A stretch of 32,792 nucleotides of DNA from Deltaproteobacteria bacterium (GTDB lineage: Bacteria; Desulfobacterota; Syntrophobacteria; Syntrophobacterales; Syntrophobacteraceae). The stretch covers positions 1-32,792 of the forward strand of contig JAJYTC010000033.1 in assembly GCA_021793275.1 (NCBI GenBank), read 5' to 3'. The notes under the pieces were generated by a model. That model had not been told where the DNA came from. It worked only from the letters and a program-made list of their open reading frames with translations, and did no database searches. The position numbers were made by a program, and so were the translations under genes. Shown one piece after another: positions 26,375 through 32,792 of this stretch (position 1 is its first letter; the number at the start of each line of letters is the position of its first letter).

Positions 26375-28162
26375 ATGTCCTATCAAGTCATAGCCCGCAG
26401 ATGCCGGCCCGAGATCTTCGAGGATGTCATCGGCCAGCCGCATGCGACACGGACGCTTCAAAATGCGATCCGCCTCGGTCGTATTGCCCACGCCTATCTG
26501 TTTTCGGGCGCCAGGGGAGTCGGCAAAACTTCGGTTGCCCGCATCGTGGCTAAAGCCCTTAATTGCGAAAAAGGGCCCACCCCATCGCCGTGTAATCACT
26601 GTTCGAACTGCCGGGAAATATCCCATACCAACTCGGTTGACGTTATCGAGATAGACGGCGCCTCCAACCGCGGAATCGACAGTATTCGCGAGTTGAGGGA
26701 AACCGCGCGCTACAAGCCGGCCAAAGGACGCTATAAGGTTTACATAATCGATGAAGTCCACCAGTTGTCCACTGATGCCTTCAACGCTCTACTCAAGATT
26801 CTCGAAGAGCCCCCGGCCCATGTCGTTTTTATCTTCGCCACCACCGAACCTCACAAGATACCTGCTACGGTCCTTAGCAGGTGCCAAAGGTTTGATTTCC
26901 GTCGCCTGAGCCTGCAACTCATTGTGGAGCATCTGAAAAAGATCGTCTCGCAGGAAGGAGCGAATTTTTCGGAGTCCATTCTATACGCCATAGCCCGTGA
27001 AGCCGATGGAAGCATGCGCGATGCGCAAAGCTTGCTTGAACAGCTCCTGGCCTTTAGCGGCGACGATCTTGCGGAATCCGAAATTCTCGATATCCTGGGA
27101 GTTATCGACAGGCAGAGCGTAATGCGCACCGCCGAAGCGATCCTGTCGGGAGACGCCCGGGCCTGCCTGGACCTGGCCTCGGATGTGTACCGCAGGGGAT
27201 TGGACAGCAGACGCTTCTGCCAGCACTTGTGCGACCATTTCCGAAATCTTCTCTTTGTGGCCCTTTCCGAGGGAACTGAAGCGCGGATCGATCTGCCCCG
27301 GGACGAAAATGAGCTTCTAAGGCAACTGGCGGCCAAGACCACTGCCGAATCCCTCCATGTTTATTTCCAGATGCTCCTGCGCGGCGAGGAGGACATCCGC
27401 CGTTCGAGCATGCCGAAAATCGTGCTCGAGATGCTTCTTTTGCGCATGTCCCGCCTGCCCAAGATTGAATCGATCGATCTCCTGCTGGACAGGCTCTTGA
27501 CGATCGAGCAAAGTCTTAAAAGTGGGCGGTTCGCTTCAGATTGCATCCTTTCGGAAAGCAGGCCCGCCTTCGGGACGAGGGAAGGGGCGCCGAAGACCGA
27601 AGATAGGGGCGAGTCAAAACCAATCGCTCCGGCCTCCGGGTCTGCCGCCGATTCCGGGCAGCCAATAGCCGCACCCGACGCCCCCCTTCCATCCGCAGGA
27701 GCGGCTTCCAGCCGCGACCCGGCTTTTCCAGGCCCTGGCGCCTCTCCGCCATCGGCTTCGCAAGCCGTAGCCAATTGGCCGATGTTCGTCTCTTTCCTTC
27801 AAGACCACAATCCCATTTTGTGGGCAAAAGTTTCCCATTCCACCGTCAGGGTTTCGGGGGAATCGATCGAGCTGGAAGTCCCGGACATCTTTGAGAACAG
27901 CGCCAACGGGCCTGAGTTTATCAGCAAGCTCGAAGAGGCCTCGCAGGCTTTTTTTGGCGCCAGGCTGCAATGGACCATAACGAAGAGGCAGGCCGCAAGT
28001 CCGCGAGGCCCCGGGGCAAAGGCCGGTAAAGCGGGGAAAACATCGGGCGCAAAACAGGTTGCCGCCCATCCGGCTGTTCAGCAGGCCATAGAGATATTGG
28101 GGGCTGAACTGATCGAGGTTAAATCCTCAGGGGGCGATCCGGAGCAACGTCGCAGAAAATAA
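26375..28162 (+). CDS. dnaX: DNA polymerase III subunit gamma/tau
   Basis: The product has 595 residues. Walker A is GARGVGKT (45-52), and the zinc-binding cysteines are C64, C73, C76 and C79. The Walker B/sensor region is YIIDEVHQLS...LLKILEEPP. The clamp-loader core runs to about residue 370, followed by a Pro/Ala/Ser-rich linker (about 400-460) and a C-terminal domain. It loads the sliding clamp at the replication fork. The N-terminal family motif, usually xRKWRPxxF, reads ARRCRPEIF here. Start ATG 26375. It heads the classical dnaX-ybaB-recR cluster. I see no evident frameshift site that would make a separate gamma form. Confidence 0.97.
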   Translation: MSYQVIARRCRPEIFEDVIGQPHATRTLQNAIRLGRIAHAYLFSGARGVGKTSVARIVAKALNCEKGPTPSPCNHCSNCREISHTNSVDVIEIDGASNRGIDSIRELRETARYKPAKGRYKVYIIDEVHQLSTDAFNALLKILEEPPAHVVFIFATTEPHKIPATVLSRCQRFDFRRLSLQLIVEHLKKIVSQEGANFSESILYAIAREADGSMRDAQSLLEQLLAFSGDDLAESEILDILGVIDRQSVMRTAEAILSGDARACLDLASDVYRRGLDSRRFCQHLCDHFRNLLFVALSEGTEARIDLPRDENELLRQLAAKTTAESLHVYFQMLLRGEEDIRRSSMPKIVLEMLLLRMSRLPKIESIDLLLDRLLTIEQSLKSGRFASDCILSESRPAFGTREGAPKTEDRGESKPIAPASGSAADSGQPIAAPDAPLPSAGAASSRDPAFPGPGASPPSASQAVANWPMFVSFLQDHNPILWAKVSHSTVRVSGESIELEVPDIFENSANGPEFISKLEEASQAFFGARLQWTITKRQAASPRGPGAKAGKAGKTSGAKQVAAHPAVQQAIEILGAELIEVKSSGGDPEQRRRK

Positions 28163-28290
28163 ATTGTTTCGGTGTCGGGCCGTGGTTTAAGGTTATAAAC
28201 CCGAGAGCGGGAAACCGGCATGCCGTCGGCGCCGTGGTGTGTTATCTTAAGATCCGGGTATATGATTTGGACCGGAGGAAAAGGACAACT

Positions 28291-28325
28291 GTAGGATGGG
28301 TGGAGCAAGGCGCAACCCATCAAAT
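28291..28325. repeat. Palindromic dispersed-repeat-like element between dnaX and ybaB
   Basis: GTAGGATGGGTGGAGCAAGG is followed by CGCAACCCATCA. The arms GATGGGT (28295-28301) and ACCCATC (28315-28321) are a perfect inverted repeat around a 13-nt loop. I know very similar sequences as repeats scattered through many bacterial genomes. Read through in frame, they give the peptide VGWVEQ, as here. Only this copy is in the window. Confidence 0.6.
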
Positions 28326-28372
28326 TAATCTGATTCGCAAAAGTATTCGATTTTCATCGGAGGAAAAAGACA

Positions 28373-28699
28373 ATGGCGAAGGGATTCAATCCGTTGCAGC
28401 AGGTAAAGGTGCTGCAGGAGAAAATGGCCAAGATGCAGGAGGAGCTGGCTCTAAAGAAAGTGGAAGCGAGCGCGGGCGGGGGCATGGTGACCGTCGAGGT
28501 CAACGGCAGGCAGGAAGTTTTGAGCATTAAGATAGACCGGCAGGTTGTTGACCCGGAAGATATTGAGATGTTGCAGGATCTTATCGTTGCTGCGGTTAAC
28601 GACGGTTTGCGGCGTGCCCAGGAAATGGCCGCTTCTGAAATGGGAAAGCTCGCCGGTGGGCTCAATATCCCGGGGTTGAACATACCGGGGCTTTTTTGA
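28373..28699 (+). CDS. ybaB: YbaB/EbfC family nucleoid-associated protein
   Basis: The product has 108 residues and starts at ATG 28373, 9 bp after GGAGG. The helical N-terminal part (QVKVLQEKMAKMQEEL) is followed by the conserved GMVTVEVNG core and a C-terminal Gly/Leu/Pro-rich end. It binds DNA as a dimer. It stands between dnaX and recR as in most bacteria, with 6 bp to recR. Confidence 0.95.
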   Translation: MAKGFNPLQQVKVLQEKMAKMQEELALKKVEASAGGGMVTVEVNGRQEVLSIKIDRQVVDPEDIEMLQDLIVAAVNDGLRRAQEMAASEMGKLAGGLNIPGLNIPGLF

Positions 28700-28705
28700 C
28701 CGTTT

Positions 28706-29305
28706 ATGAATCCCTATCCACCGATATTGAGCGACCTCATCCGCAAACTGAGCAGGCTCCCCGGGCTTGGGGAGAAAAGCGCCACGCGGATCGCCATGTA
28801 TCTTCTCAAGGCGCCGGACAAGGATGTTCAAGCGCTTGCGGAAAACATCCGGCAACTTCGAACCAGTATACGAACCTGTTCGATCTGCTTTAATTTTACC
28901 GACGAGCCGGTTTGCTCCATTTGCAGCGATCCGGCCCGAAACATCGGGCAAGTCTGTATCGTCGAAGGTACGGCCGATCTATTGGCAATCGAGCAATCCG
29001 GGGCTTTCAAAGGCCGATACCATGTCCTGCAGGGCGTATTGGCGCCCCTTGACGGGATCGGCCCCGATCAAATCCGCATAAAAGAGCTTTTTGCCCGGTT
29101 AAAGTCCGAGGAAATCAACGAAATCATCATAGCGACCAACCCGAGCAGCGAAGGGGAGGCGACCGCGCATTACCTTCTTCAAATACTGAAAGACCATCAG
29201 GTGCGCGTAACGCGGATAGCTTACGGAATACCCATGGGAGGAGACCTCAAATACACCGACCGCGTGACTTTGGAAAGAGCGCTGAAAGGACGGCAGGCGT
29301 TTTAG
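28706..29305 (+). CDS. recR: Recombination protein RecR
   Basis: The product has 199 residues, the family length. A helix-hairpin-helix (about 8-30, SRLPGLGEKSATRIA) is followed by a four-cysteine zinc finger (C58, C61, C70, C73) and a Toprim domain from about residue 81 (CIVEGTADLLAIE). The conserved G(IP)MGGDLKYTD segment stands near the end. It acts with RecF/RecO to load RecA at gaps. It is the last gene of the dnaX-ybaB-recR unit. Confidence 0.97.
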   Translation: MNPYPPILSDLIRKLSRLPGLGEKSATRIAMYLLKAPDKDVQALAENIRQLRTSIRTCSICFNFTDEPVCSICSDPARNIGQVCIVEGTADLLAIEQSGAFKGRYHVLQGVLAPLDGIGPDQIRIKELFARLKSEEINEIIIATNPSSEGEATAHYLLQILKDHQVRVTRIAYGIPMGGDLKYTDRVTLERALKGRQAF

Positions 29306-29382
29306 GTCACGCCCGGGTTGGGGCTCGATCGATAGGCAGGAAGTGATGTCGCGATATTGGTCTTTTCTTTAAAAATCCCGCC

Positions 29383-29396
29383 CGGTTAATTAACCG
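29383..29396. promoter_or_regulatory. Perfect 14-bp palindrome upstream of the por operon
   Basis: CGGTTAATTAACCG is a perfect palindrome located 68 bp upstream of the por -35 box. It is a candidate binding site for a dimeric regulator. The factor is unknown. Confidence 0.45.
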
Positions 29397-29463
29397 CCGG
29401 AAGCAATGGCTCGGCAACCGATGCCTGCACAGTCGGCTTTAAATGATAAATGCTTGAAAATTA

Positions 29464-29491
29464 TTGACATTTGTTCGTAAATAAAGATAAT
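29464..29491 (+). promoter_or_regulatory. Sigma-70 promoter of the por operon
   Basis: TTGACA (29464-29469), 16 bp, GATAAT (29486-29491): perfect -35 and 5/6 -10 in an AT-rich patch 70 bp before porG. Confidence 0.7.
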
Positions 29492-29506
29492 CAAACATTT
29501 GTTTCG
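29467..29506. promoter_or_regulatory. Direct repeats overlapping the por promoter
   Basis: ACATTTGTTCG (29467-29477) and ACATTTGTTTCG (29495-29506) stand 28 bp apart. One overlaps the -35 and the other the expected start of transcription. That is a typical position for a repressor. Confidence 0.45.
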
Positions 29507-29560
29507 AAAATGTGATGCTCGCTGTCCGGTTGATCTGCAAGGCCGGTGTGGAGAAAAATC

Positions 29561-30112
29561 ATGATTGAGATTCGATTTCATGGGCGTGGCGGCCAGGGGG
29601 CTGTGACTTCAGCCGAACTTACCGCGCAGGCCGCCATTGAGGAAGGAAAATTTGCCCAGGCCTTCCCGAGCTTCGGTCCGGAACGGCGTGGCGCCCCGGT
29701 TATGGCTTTCGTGCGGGTTGGCGAGGCGCCGATCGTTACGCGGGAAAAGGTTTACGAACCGGACATAGTCATCGTTTTGGACCCGACGTTGCTAAAGATC
29801 GTCAATGTCGAAGATGGCCTTAAAAATGGCGGGATCGTGATCCTCAATACGCCGAAGGATGCGAGCGAGGTTCGAAGGGAAAGCGGAATCAAGGCCAGGC
29901 TCGCGACCGTCGACGGCTCGAGGATAGCAGTGGAGACCATGCGCGTTCCCATCGCCAATACGACCATGTTGGGCGCTTTGGTAAAAGTCACCGGGATCAT
30001 CTCGATGAGCTGCCTGCAAGGCCCGATCAAGCGCCGTTTTGGACCGATCGGCGAAAAGAACCTCAGTGCATGTTCGCGGGCCTTCGAAGAGACTCGGATA
30101 GTGGAGGAATAG
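29561..30112 (+). CDS. porG: Pyruvate:ferredoxin oxidoreductase, gamma subunit
   Basis: The product has 183 residues from ATG 29561 (GGAG 8 bp upstream); an in-frame GTG at 29546 lies before that site and is rejected. The N-terminal motif [13 protein letters not shown] is characteristic of the gamma domain of 2-oxoacid:ferredoxin oxidoreductases, which helps bind CoA. It is the first gene of a four-gene operon. The stop is 2 bp before the porD start. The enzyme interconverts pyruvate + CoA and acetyl-CoA + CO2 with reduced ferredoxin in the cytoplasm. Confidence 0.93.
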
Positions 30113-30114
30113 CC

Positions 30115-30408
30115 GTGGCCAGGGAGAGCGGAATCATTAGCTGGAAAGAACTGAACCCCGGTACGGCCATTACCGAGCCGGGAAACGCGGCGGAGCTTAA
30201 AACCGGTGACTGGCGTTCGATGCATCCGGAAACGGACCGCGGCAAGTGCATCAAGTGCGGGCAATGCTATATCTTTTGTCCCGACATGGTTTATGCGAAG
30301 GACGAAGAAGGCTATTACGTGCAGAACTATTACTGGTGTAAAGGCTGTGGAATCTGCGCCAGGGAATGCCCGGTCGCGGCGATAAAGATGATCGAGGAGG
30401 TCGACTGA
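30115..30408 (+). CDS. porD: Pyruvate:ferredoxin oxidoreductase, delta (2x[4Fe-4S]) subunit
   Basis: The product has 97 residues from GTG 30115, 7 bp after GGAGG. A longer frame to 30070 would run back into porG and lacks a site. Two ferredoxin motifs, CIKCGQCYIFCP and CKGCGICARECP, hold two [4Fe-4S] clusters that pass electrons from the TPP site to external ferredoxin. The length fits PorD. It is followed after 1 bp by porA. Confidence 0.94.
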   Translation: MARESGIISWKELNPGTAITEPGNAAELKTGDWRSMHPETDRGKCIKCGQCYIFCPDMVYAKDEEGYYVQNYYWCKGCGICARECPVAAIKMIEEVD

Positions 30409-30409
30409 G

Positions 30410-31588
30410 ATGTCCGAACGAGTTGGTATCGAGGTCTCGCTGGCGGTTGCCGAAGCGGTAGGACTGTGCGATGTGGACGTTGTGGCGGCTTACCCGATCA
30501 CTCCCCAGACGCATATTGTCGAGCACCTGTCCGAGCTTGTGGCGGAGGGGCGGCTCGATGCGGAGTTCATTCCCGTCGAGTCCGAACACAGTGCGATGAG
30601 CGCCTGCGTAGGCTCTTCGGCCGCCGGGGCGCGCACGTTTACCTCAACGAGTTCCCAGGGCTACGCCCTGATGTCCGAGGTCTGCTTTATAGCCTCCACA
30701 CTCAGGCTTCCGATCGTAATGGCGGTGGCAAATCGGGCGCTGAGCGCTCCGATCAGCATCTGGAACGATCATGCGGACCTCATGTTCGCCCGGGACTCGG
30801 GCTGGATCCAATTGGTCGCCACAAGCGGTCAGCAAGCCGTCGATTTGTCCGTTATGGCCTTCCGGATCGCTGAAGACAAAAGGGTGTCGCTGCCCGTTCA
30901 GGTGAACCTCGACGGCTTCATCATGAGCCACGTGATCGAGCCGTTGTTTTTGCCCGATGCGGAGGAAATAAAAAGGTTCCTTCCGCCCTTCCAGCCGCTT
31001 TTGCGCCTGGATCCGGCCAGGCCGATCACAATCGGTCCGGTGGGCATGCCCGATGTTTACACCGAAGCCCGCAAGGCCCACGATGAAGTGCTGAAGGCCT
31101 CCAAGGCGGTAATCCTCGAAGTCTTCGACGAGTTTGCAAAGCAGTTCGGACGCCGGTACGAACTTATAGAGACCTACCGGGTCGAGGATGCGGATACCAT
31201 AATAGTTGCGATGGGGAGCATTTCTCAAACGGCCTCGACGGCGGTCGATGCGATGCGTGAAAAAGGCCTCCGGGTCGGCATGGCAAGCATTTGCCTCTTC
31301 AGACCTTTTCCCGCAGCCGAGTTGGCGGGTGTGATCGGCAGGGCCAAAAACCTCGTCCTGCTCGACAGGGCCACGGTGTTTGCCGGCGGAGAAATATCCG
31401 GACCGGTCGCCCTGGAGGTAAAATCCGCCCTCTTCGACAGGGGGCTTTCTCCCAAGGTCGCAAATTTCCTGGTCGGTCTGGGCGGTCGTGACGTTACGCA
31501 ACAGAACTTCGAGGAAATGGTCGAAAGGGTGGTCACGGCGAAAAACGGCGATCTTCCACCATACGAATTCATCAATGTGAGGGAATAA
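30410..31588 (+). CDS. porA: Pyruvate:ferredoxin oxidoreductase, alpha subunit
   Basis: The product has 392 residues. The alpha-subunit signature AAYPITPQTHI is near the N-terminus, with VESEHSAMSACVGSSAAGARTFTSTSSQG downstream as typical segments split by variable residues. A C-terminal transketolase-like part has GRAKNLVLLDR. It forms part of the active site next to the TPP-binding beta subunit. The stop TAA directly abuts the porB ATG, which indicates translational coupling. Confidence 0.95.
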   Translation: MSERVGIEVSLAVAEAVGLCDVDVVAAYPITPQTHIVEHLSELVAEGRLDAEFIPVESEHSAMSACVGSSAAGARTFTSTSSQGYALMSEVCFIASTLRLPIVMAVANRALSAPISIWNDHADLMFARDSGWIQLVATSGQQAVDLSVMAFRIAEDKRVSLPVQVNLDGFIMSHVIEPLFLPDAEEIKRFLPPFQPLLRLDPARPITIGPVGMPDVYTEARKAHDEVLKASKAVILEVFDEFAKQFGRRYELIETYRVEDADTIIVAMGSISQTASTAVDAMREKGLRVGMASICLFRPFPAAELAGVIGRAKNLVLLDRATVFAGGEISGPVALEVKSALFDRGLSPKVANFLVGLGGRDVTQQNFEEMVERVVTAKNGDLPPYEFINVRE

Positions 31589-32542
31589 ATGGGAACTGCA
31601 ACCGAGGCCTTGAAGGATTTTAAGGGATTCAGCCTTAAGAATATGCCCGAGGTGGAACCGCTCTCGCCCGGTCATCGCGCATGCCAGGGCTGCGGGGAAG
31701 TGCTGGCTTTGCGCCAGGCGATGAAGGCGATCGGCACGAACGTGGTGGTATGCAGCGCTACGGGGTGCATGGAAATAATCTCCTCTCCTTTTCCGCAGAC
31801 CGCGTGGCGGGTGCCGTGGATTCACGTAGCGTTCGAAAATGCGGCTGCCGTGGTGAGCGGCGTCGAGGCGGCCTATAAGGCGATGAACCGCAAGAAGAAA
31901 ATCGACCGGCCCGATGTGACCTTTCTTGCTTACGGCGGTGACGGCGCAACGGCGGACATCGGATTGCAGTCGCTTTCGGGGGCGCTCGAGCGCGGCCACA
32001 ACTTCATCTATTTGTGCCTGGATAACGAAGCGTACATGAATACGGGAATCCAGCGTTCCTCTGCGACGCCTTTCGGGGCTTCGACCACCACATCGCCTCC
32101 GGGCAGAAAAAGTTCGGGGCAGGCGACCTGGAAGAAGAACGTGGCCGAGATTGCCGTCGCCCACGGAATACCCTACGTGGCCACGGCCGCGCCGGCCTTT
32201 CCGGTGGATCTTATGAACAAGGTAAAGAAGGCTTCACTGGTCCCCGGGCCTGCTTACATCCATATCTATTCACCCTGTCCCACCGGATGGCGGTGCGCGG
32301 TCGATGAGAGCATCGAAGTGGCGAGGCTTGCTGTCCAGTCGAAAGTCTTTCCGCTCTACGAGGTGATCGACGGCCAATATATCCTCTCGCGAAAGCTTGC
32401 CAGGCCCAAGCCTGTTTCCGAGTATTTCAAGCCCCAGCGCCGGTTCCGTCATTTGACCGATAGTGAGATCGACTTTATCCAGCAAAGGGTGGACGAGGAG
32501 TACGAAAAGCTTCTTAAAAAGTGCGGAGTCGAGGCCGGCTGA
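31589..32542 (+). CDS. porB: Pyruvate:ferredoxin oxidoreductase, beta subunit (TPP-binding)
   Basis: The product has 317 residues. The iron-sulfur ligands are C32 and C35 (ACQGCGE), C60 and a later cysteine in YSPCPTGW. The TPP/Mg motif runs from GGDGAT (117-122) to DNEAYMNTG (145-153). The segment TGIQRSSATPFG is typical of pyruvate-specific enzymes rather than indolepyruvate or 2-oxoglutarate ones, so pyruvate is the most likely substrate. It is the last gene of porGDAB. Confidence 0.95.
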   Translation: MGTATEALKDFKGFSLKNMPEVEPLSPGHRACQGCGEVLALRQAMKAIGTNVVVCSATGCMEIISSPFPQTAWRVPWIHVAFENAAAVVSGVEAAYKAMNRKKKIDRPDVTFLAYGGDGATADIGLQSLSGALERGHNFIYLCLDNEAYMNTGIQRSSATPFGASTTTSPPGRKSSGQATWKKNVAEIAVAHGIPYVATAAPAFPVDLMNKVKKASLVPGPAYIHIYSPCPTGWRCAVDESIEVARLAVQSKVFPLYEVIDGQYILSRKLARPKPVSEYFKPQRRFRHLTDSEIDFIQQRVDEEYEKLLKKCGVEAG

Positions 32543-32563
32543 TAGAGTTCTGGAAATGTCCGG

Positions 32564-32590
32564 GCGGACGGGAACAAAAACGCCGTCCGC
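32564..32590 (+). terminator. Hairpin after porB, probable end of the por operon
   Basis: A perfect 8-bp stem GCGGACGG/CCGTCCGC with an 11-nt loop lies 22 bp after the porB stop. The following TCCTTCGTTG is a weak T-tract. Confidence 0.5.
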
Positions 32591-32674
32591 TCCTTCGTTG
32601 TCGGATGGAAGAATTTCCTTCCTCTCTCTTCGGGTTTGGCCACAAAACGCTCCTCTGCTTTTGACCTGCGGTTG

Positions 32675-32792
32675 CACTCCCTCCGCGACTCTGCGCCTCT
32701 GCGTGAGAAACTTTTCCAAGCCGTGAAGGCGGGCTAGGCATGGCAGTTTTGCACGTCCCCCTCGGCCTGCCCTGAGTTCCACTCCCTCCGCG
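32675..32792. repeat. Dispersed-repeat-like sequence at the right edge, with the start of a second copy
   Basis: CACTCCCTCCGCG (32675-32687) leads into CTCTGCGCCTCTGCGTGAGAAA, a low-complexity motif of about 9-nt units that I know from intergenic repeats of many genomes. The same 13-mer recurs at 32780-32792 where the window ends. The 250 bases after porB hold no convincing gene. Confidence 0.6.

Noticed and set aside
30644-32164. 506-codon frame on the minus strand across porA/porB
   Set aside because: It is a shadow of two certain genes on the plus strand with low-complexity His/Arg-rich content; similar shadows lie opposite fusA (19460-20626), the MepA/LysM gene (21911-22912) and the response regulator (2205-3083).

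Overview
The window (about 32.8 kb, GC-rich) reads as ordinary chromosome of an anaerobic Gram-negative bacterium. A deltaproteobacterium in the broad sense (Desulfobacterota, Syntrophobacter-like) is my best guess. Supporting signs are a four-subunit pyruvate:ferredoxin oxidoreductase, a protein with a CODH-type iron-sulfur motif plus a DUF3786-like region, an EF-G of the mitochondrial/spirochaete-planctomycete-delta type, and several sigma-54-style regulators. The assignment is inference from gene content, not a database match. No phage, IS element, plasmid function or CRISPR array is visible.

Left part (1-11.2 kb): the 3' part of a Lon-like protease ending at a strong terminator, then an AlgB-like sigma-54 response regulator, a KinB-like membrane histidine kinase, and a high-affinity potassium pump operon. 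The pump operon runs as a 30-residue membrane micro-ORF, kdpF, kdpA, kdpB, kdpC and a truncated kdpD. KdpD has the ATP-binding sensor domain and a universal stress domain but no transmembrane or kinase part, and there is no kdpE. Between regulator and kinase lie two identical 13-bp sites, a convincing -24/-12 sigma-54 promoter, and a 9-bp tandem repeat. My working model is that potassium uptake here has been placed under an AlgB/KinB-like sigma-54 circuit.

Middle (11.2-21.2 kb): a convergent DsrE-like gene, a PAS-rich hybrid kinase, a 585-bp mostly non-coding gap with a strong orphan terminator, a small zinc-ribbon membrane protein, the Fe-S/DUF3786-like protein, and an amino-acid permease whose best start is a non-standard ACG codon. 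On the minus strand follow an M48 Ste24-like protease and elongation factor G.

Cell-wall block (21.3-25.3 kb, minus strand): a MepA-type murein endopeptidase fused to three LysM-like modules and a very basic tail, and an L,D-transpeptidase. The MepA gene contains an in-frame array of the same 9-nt word seen in the intergenic region at 3.2 kb.

Right part (25.5-32.8 kb): tadA, two tandem serine tRNAs, dnaX-ybaB-recR (information processing), then porGDAB behind a good sigma-70 promoter with repeated operator-like sites. Two further dispersed-repeat candidates lie at 28.3 kb and at the right edge.
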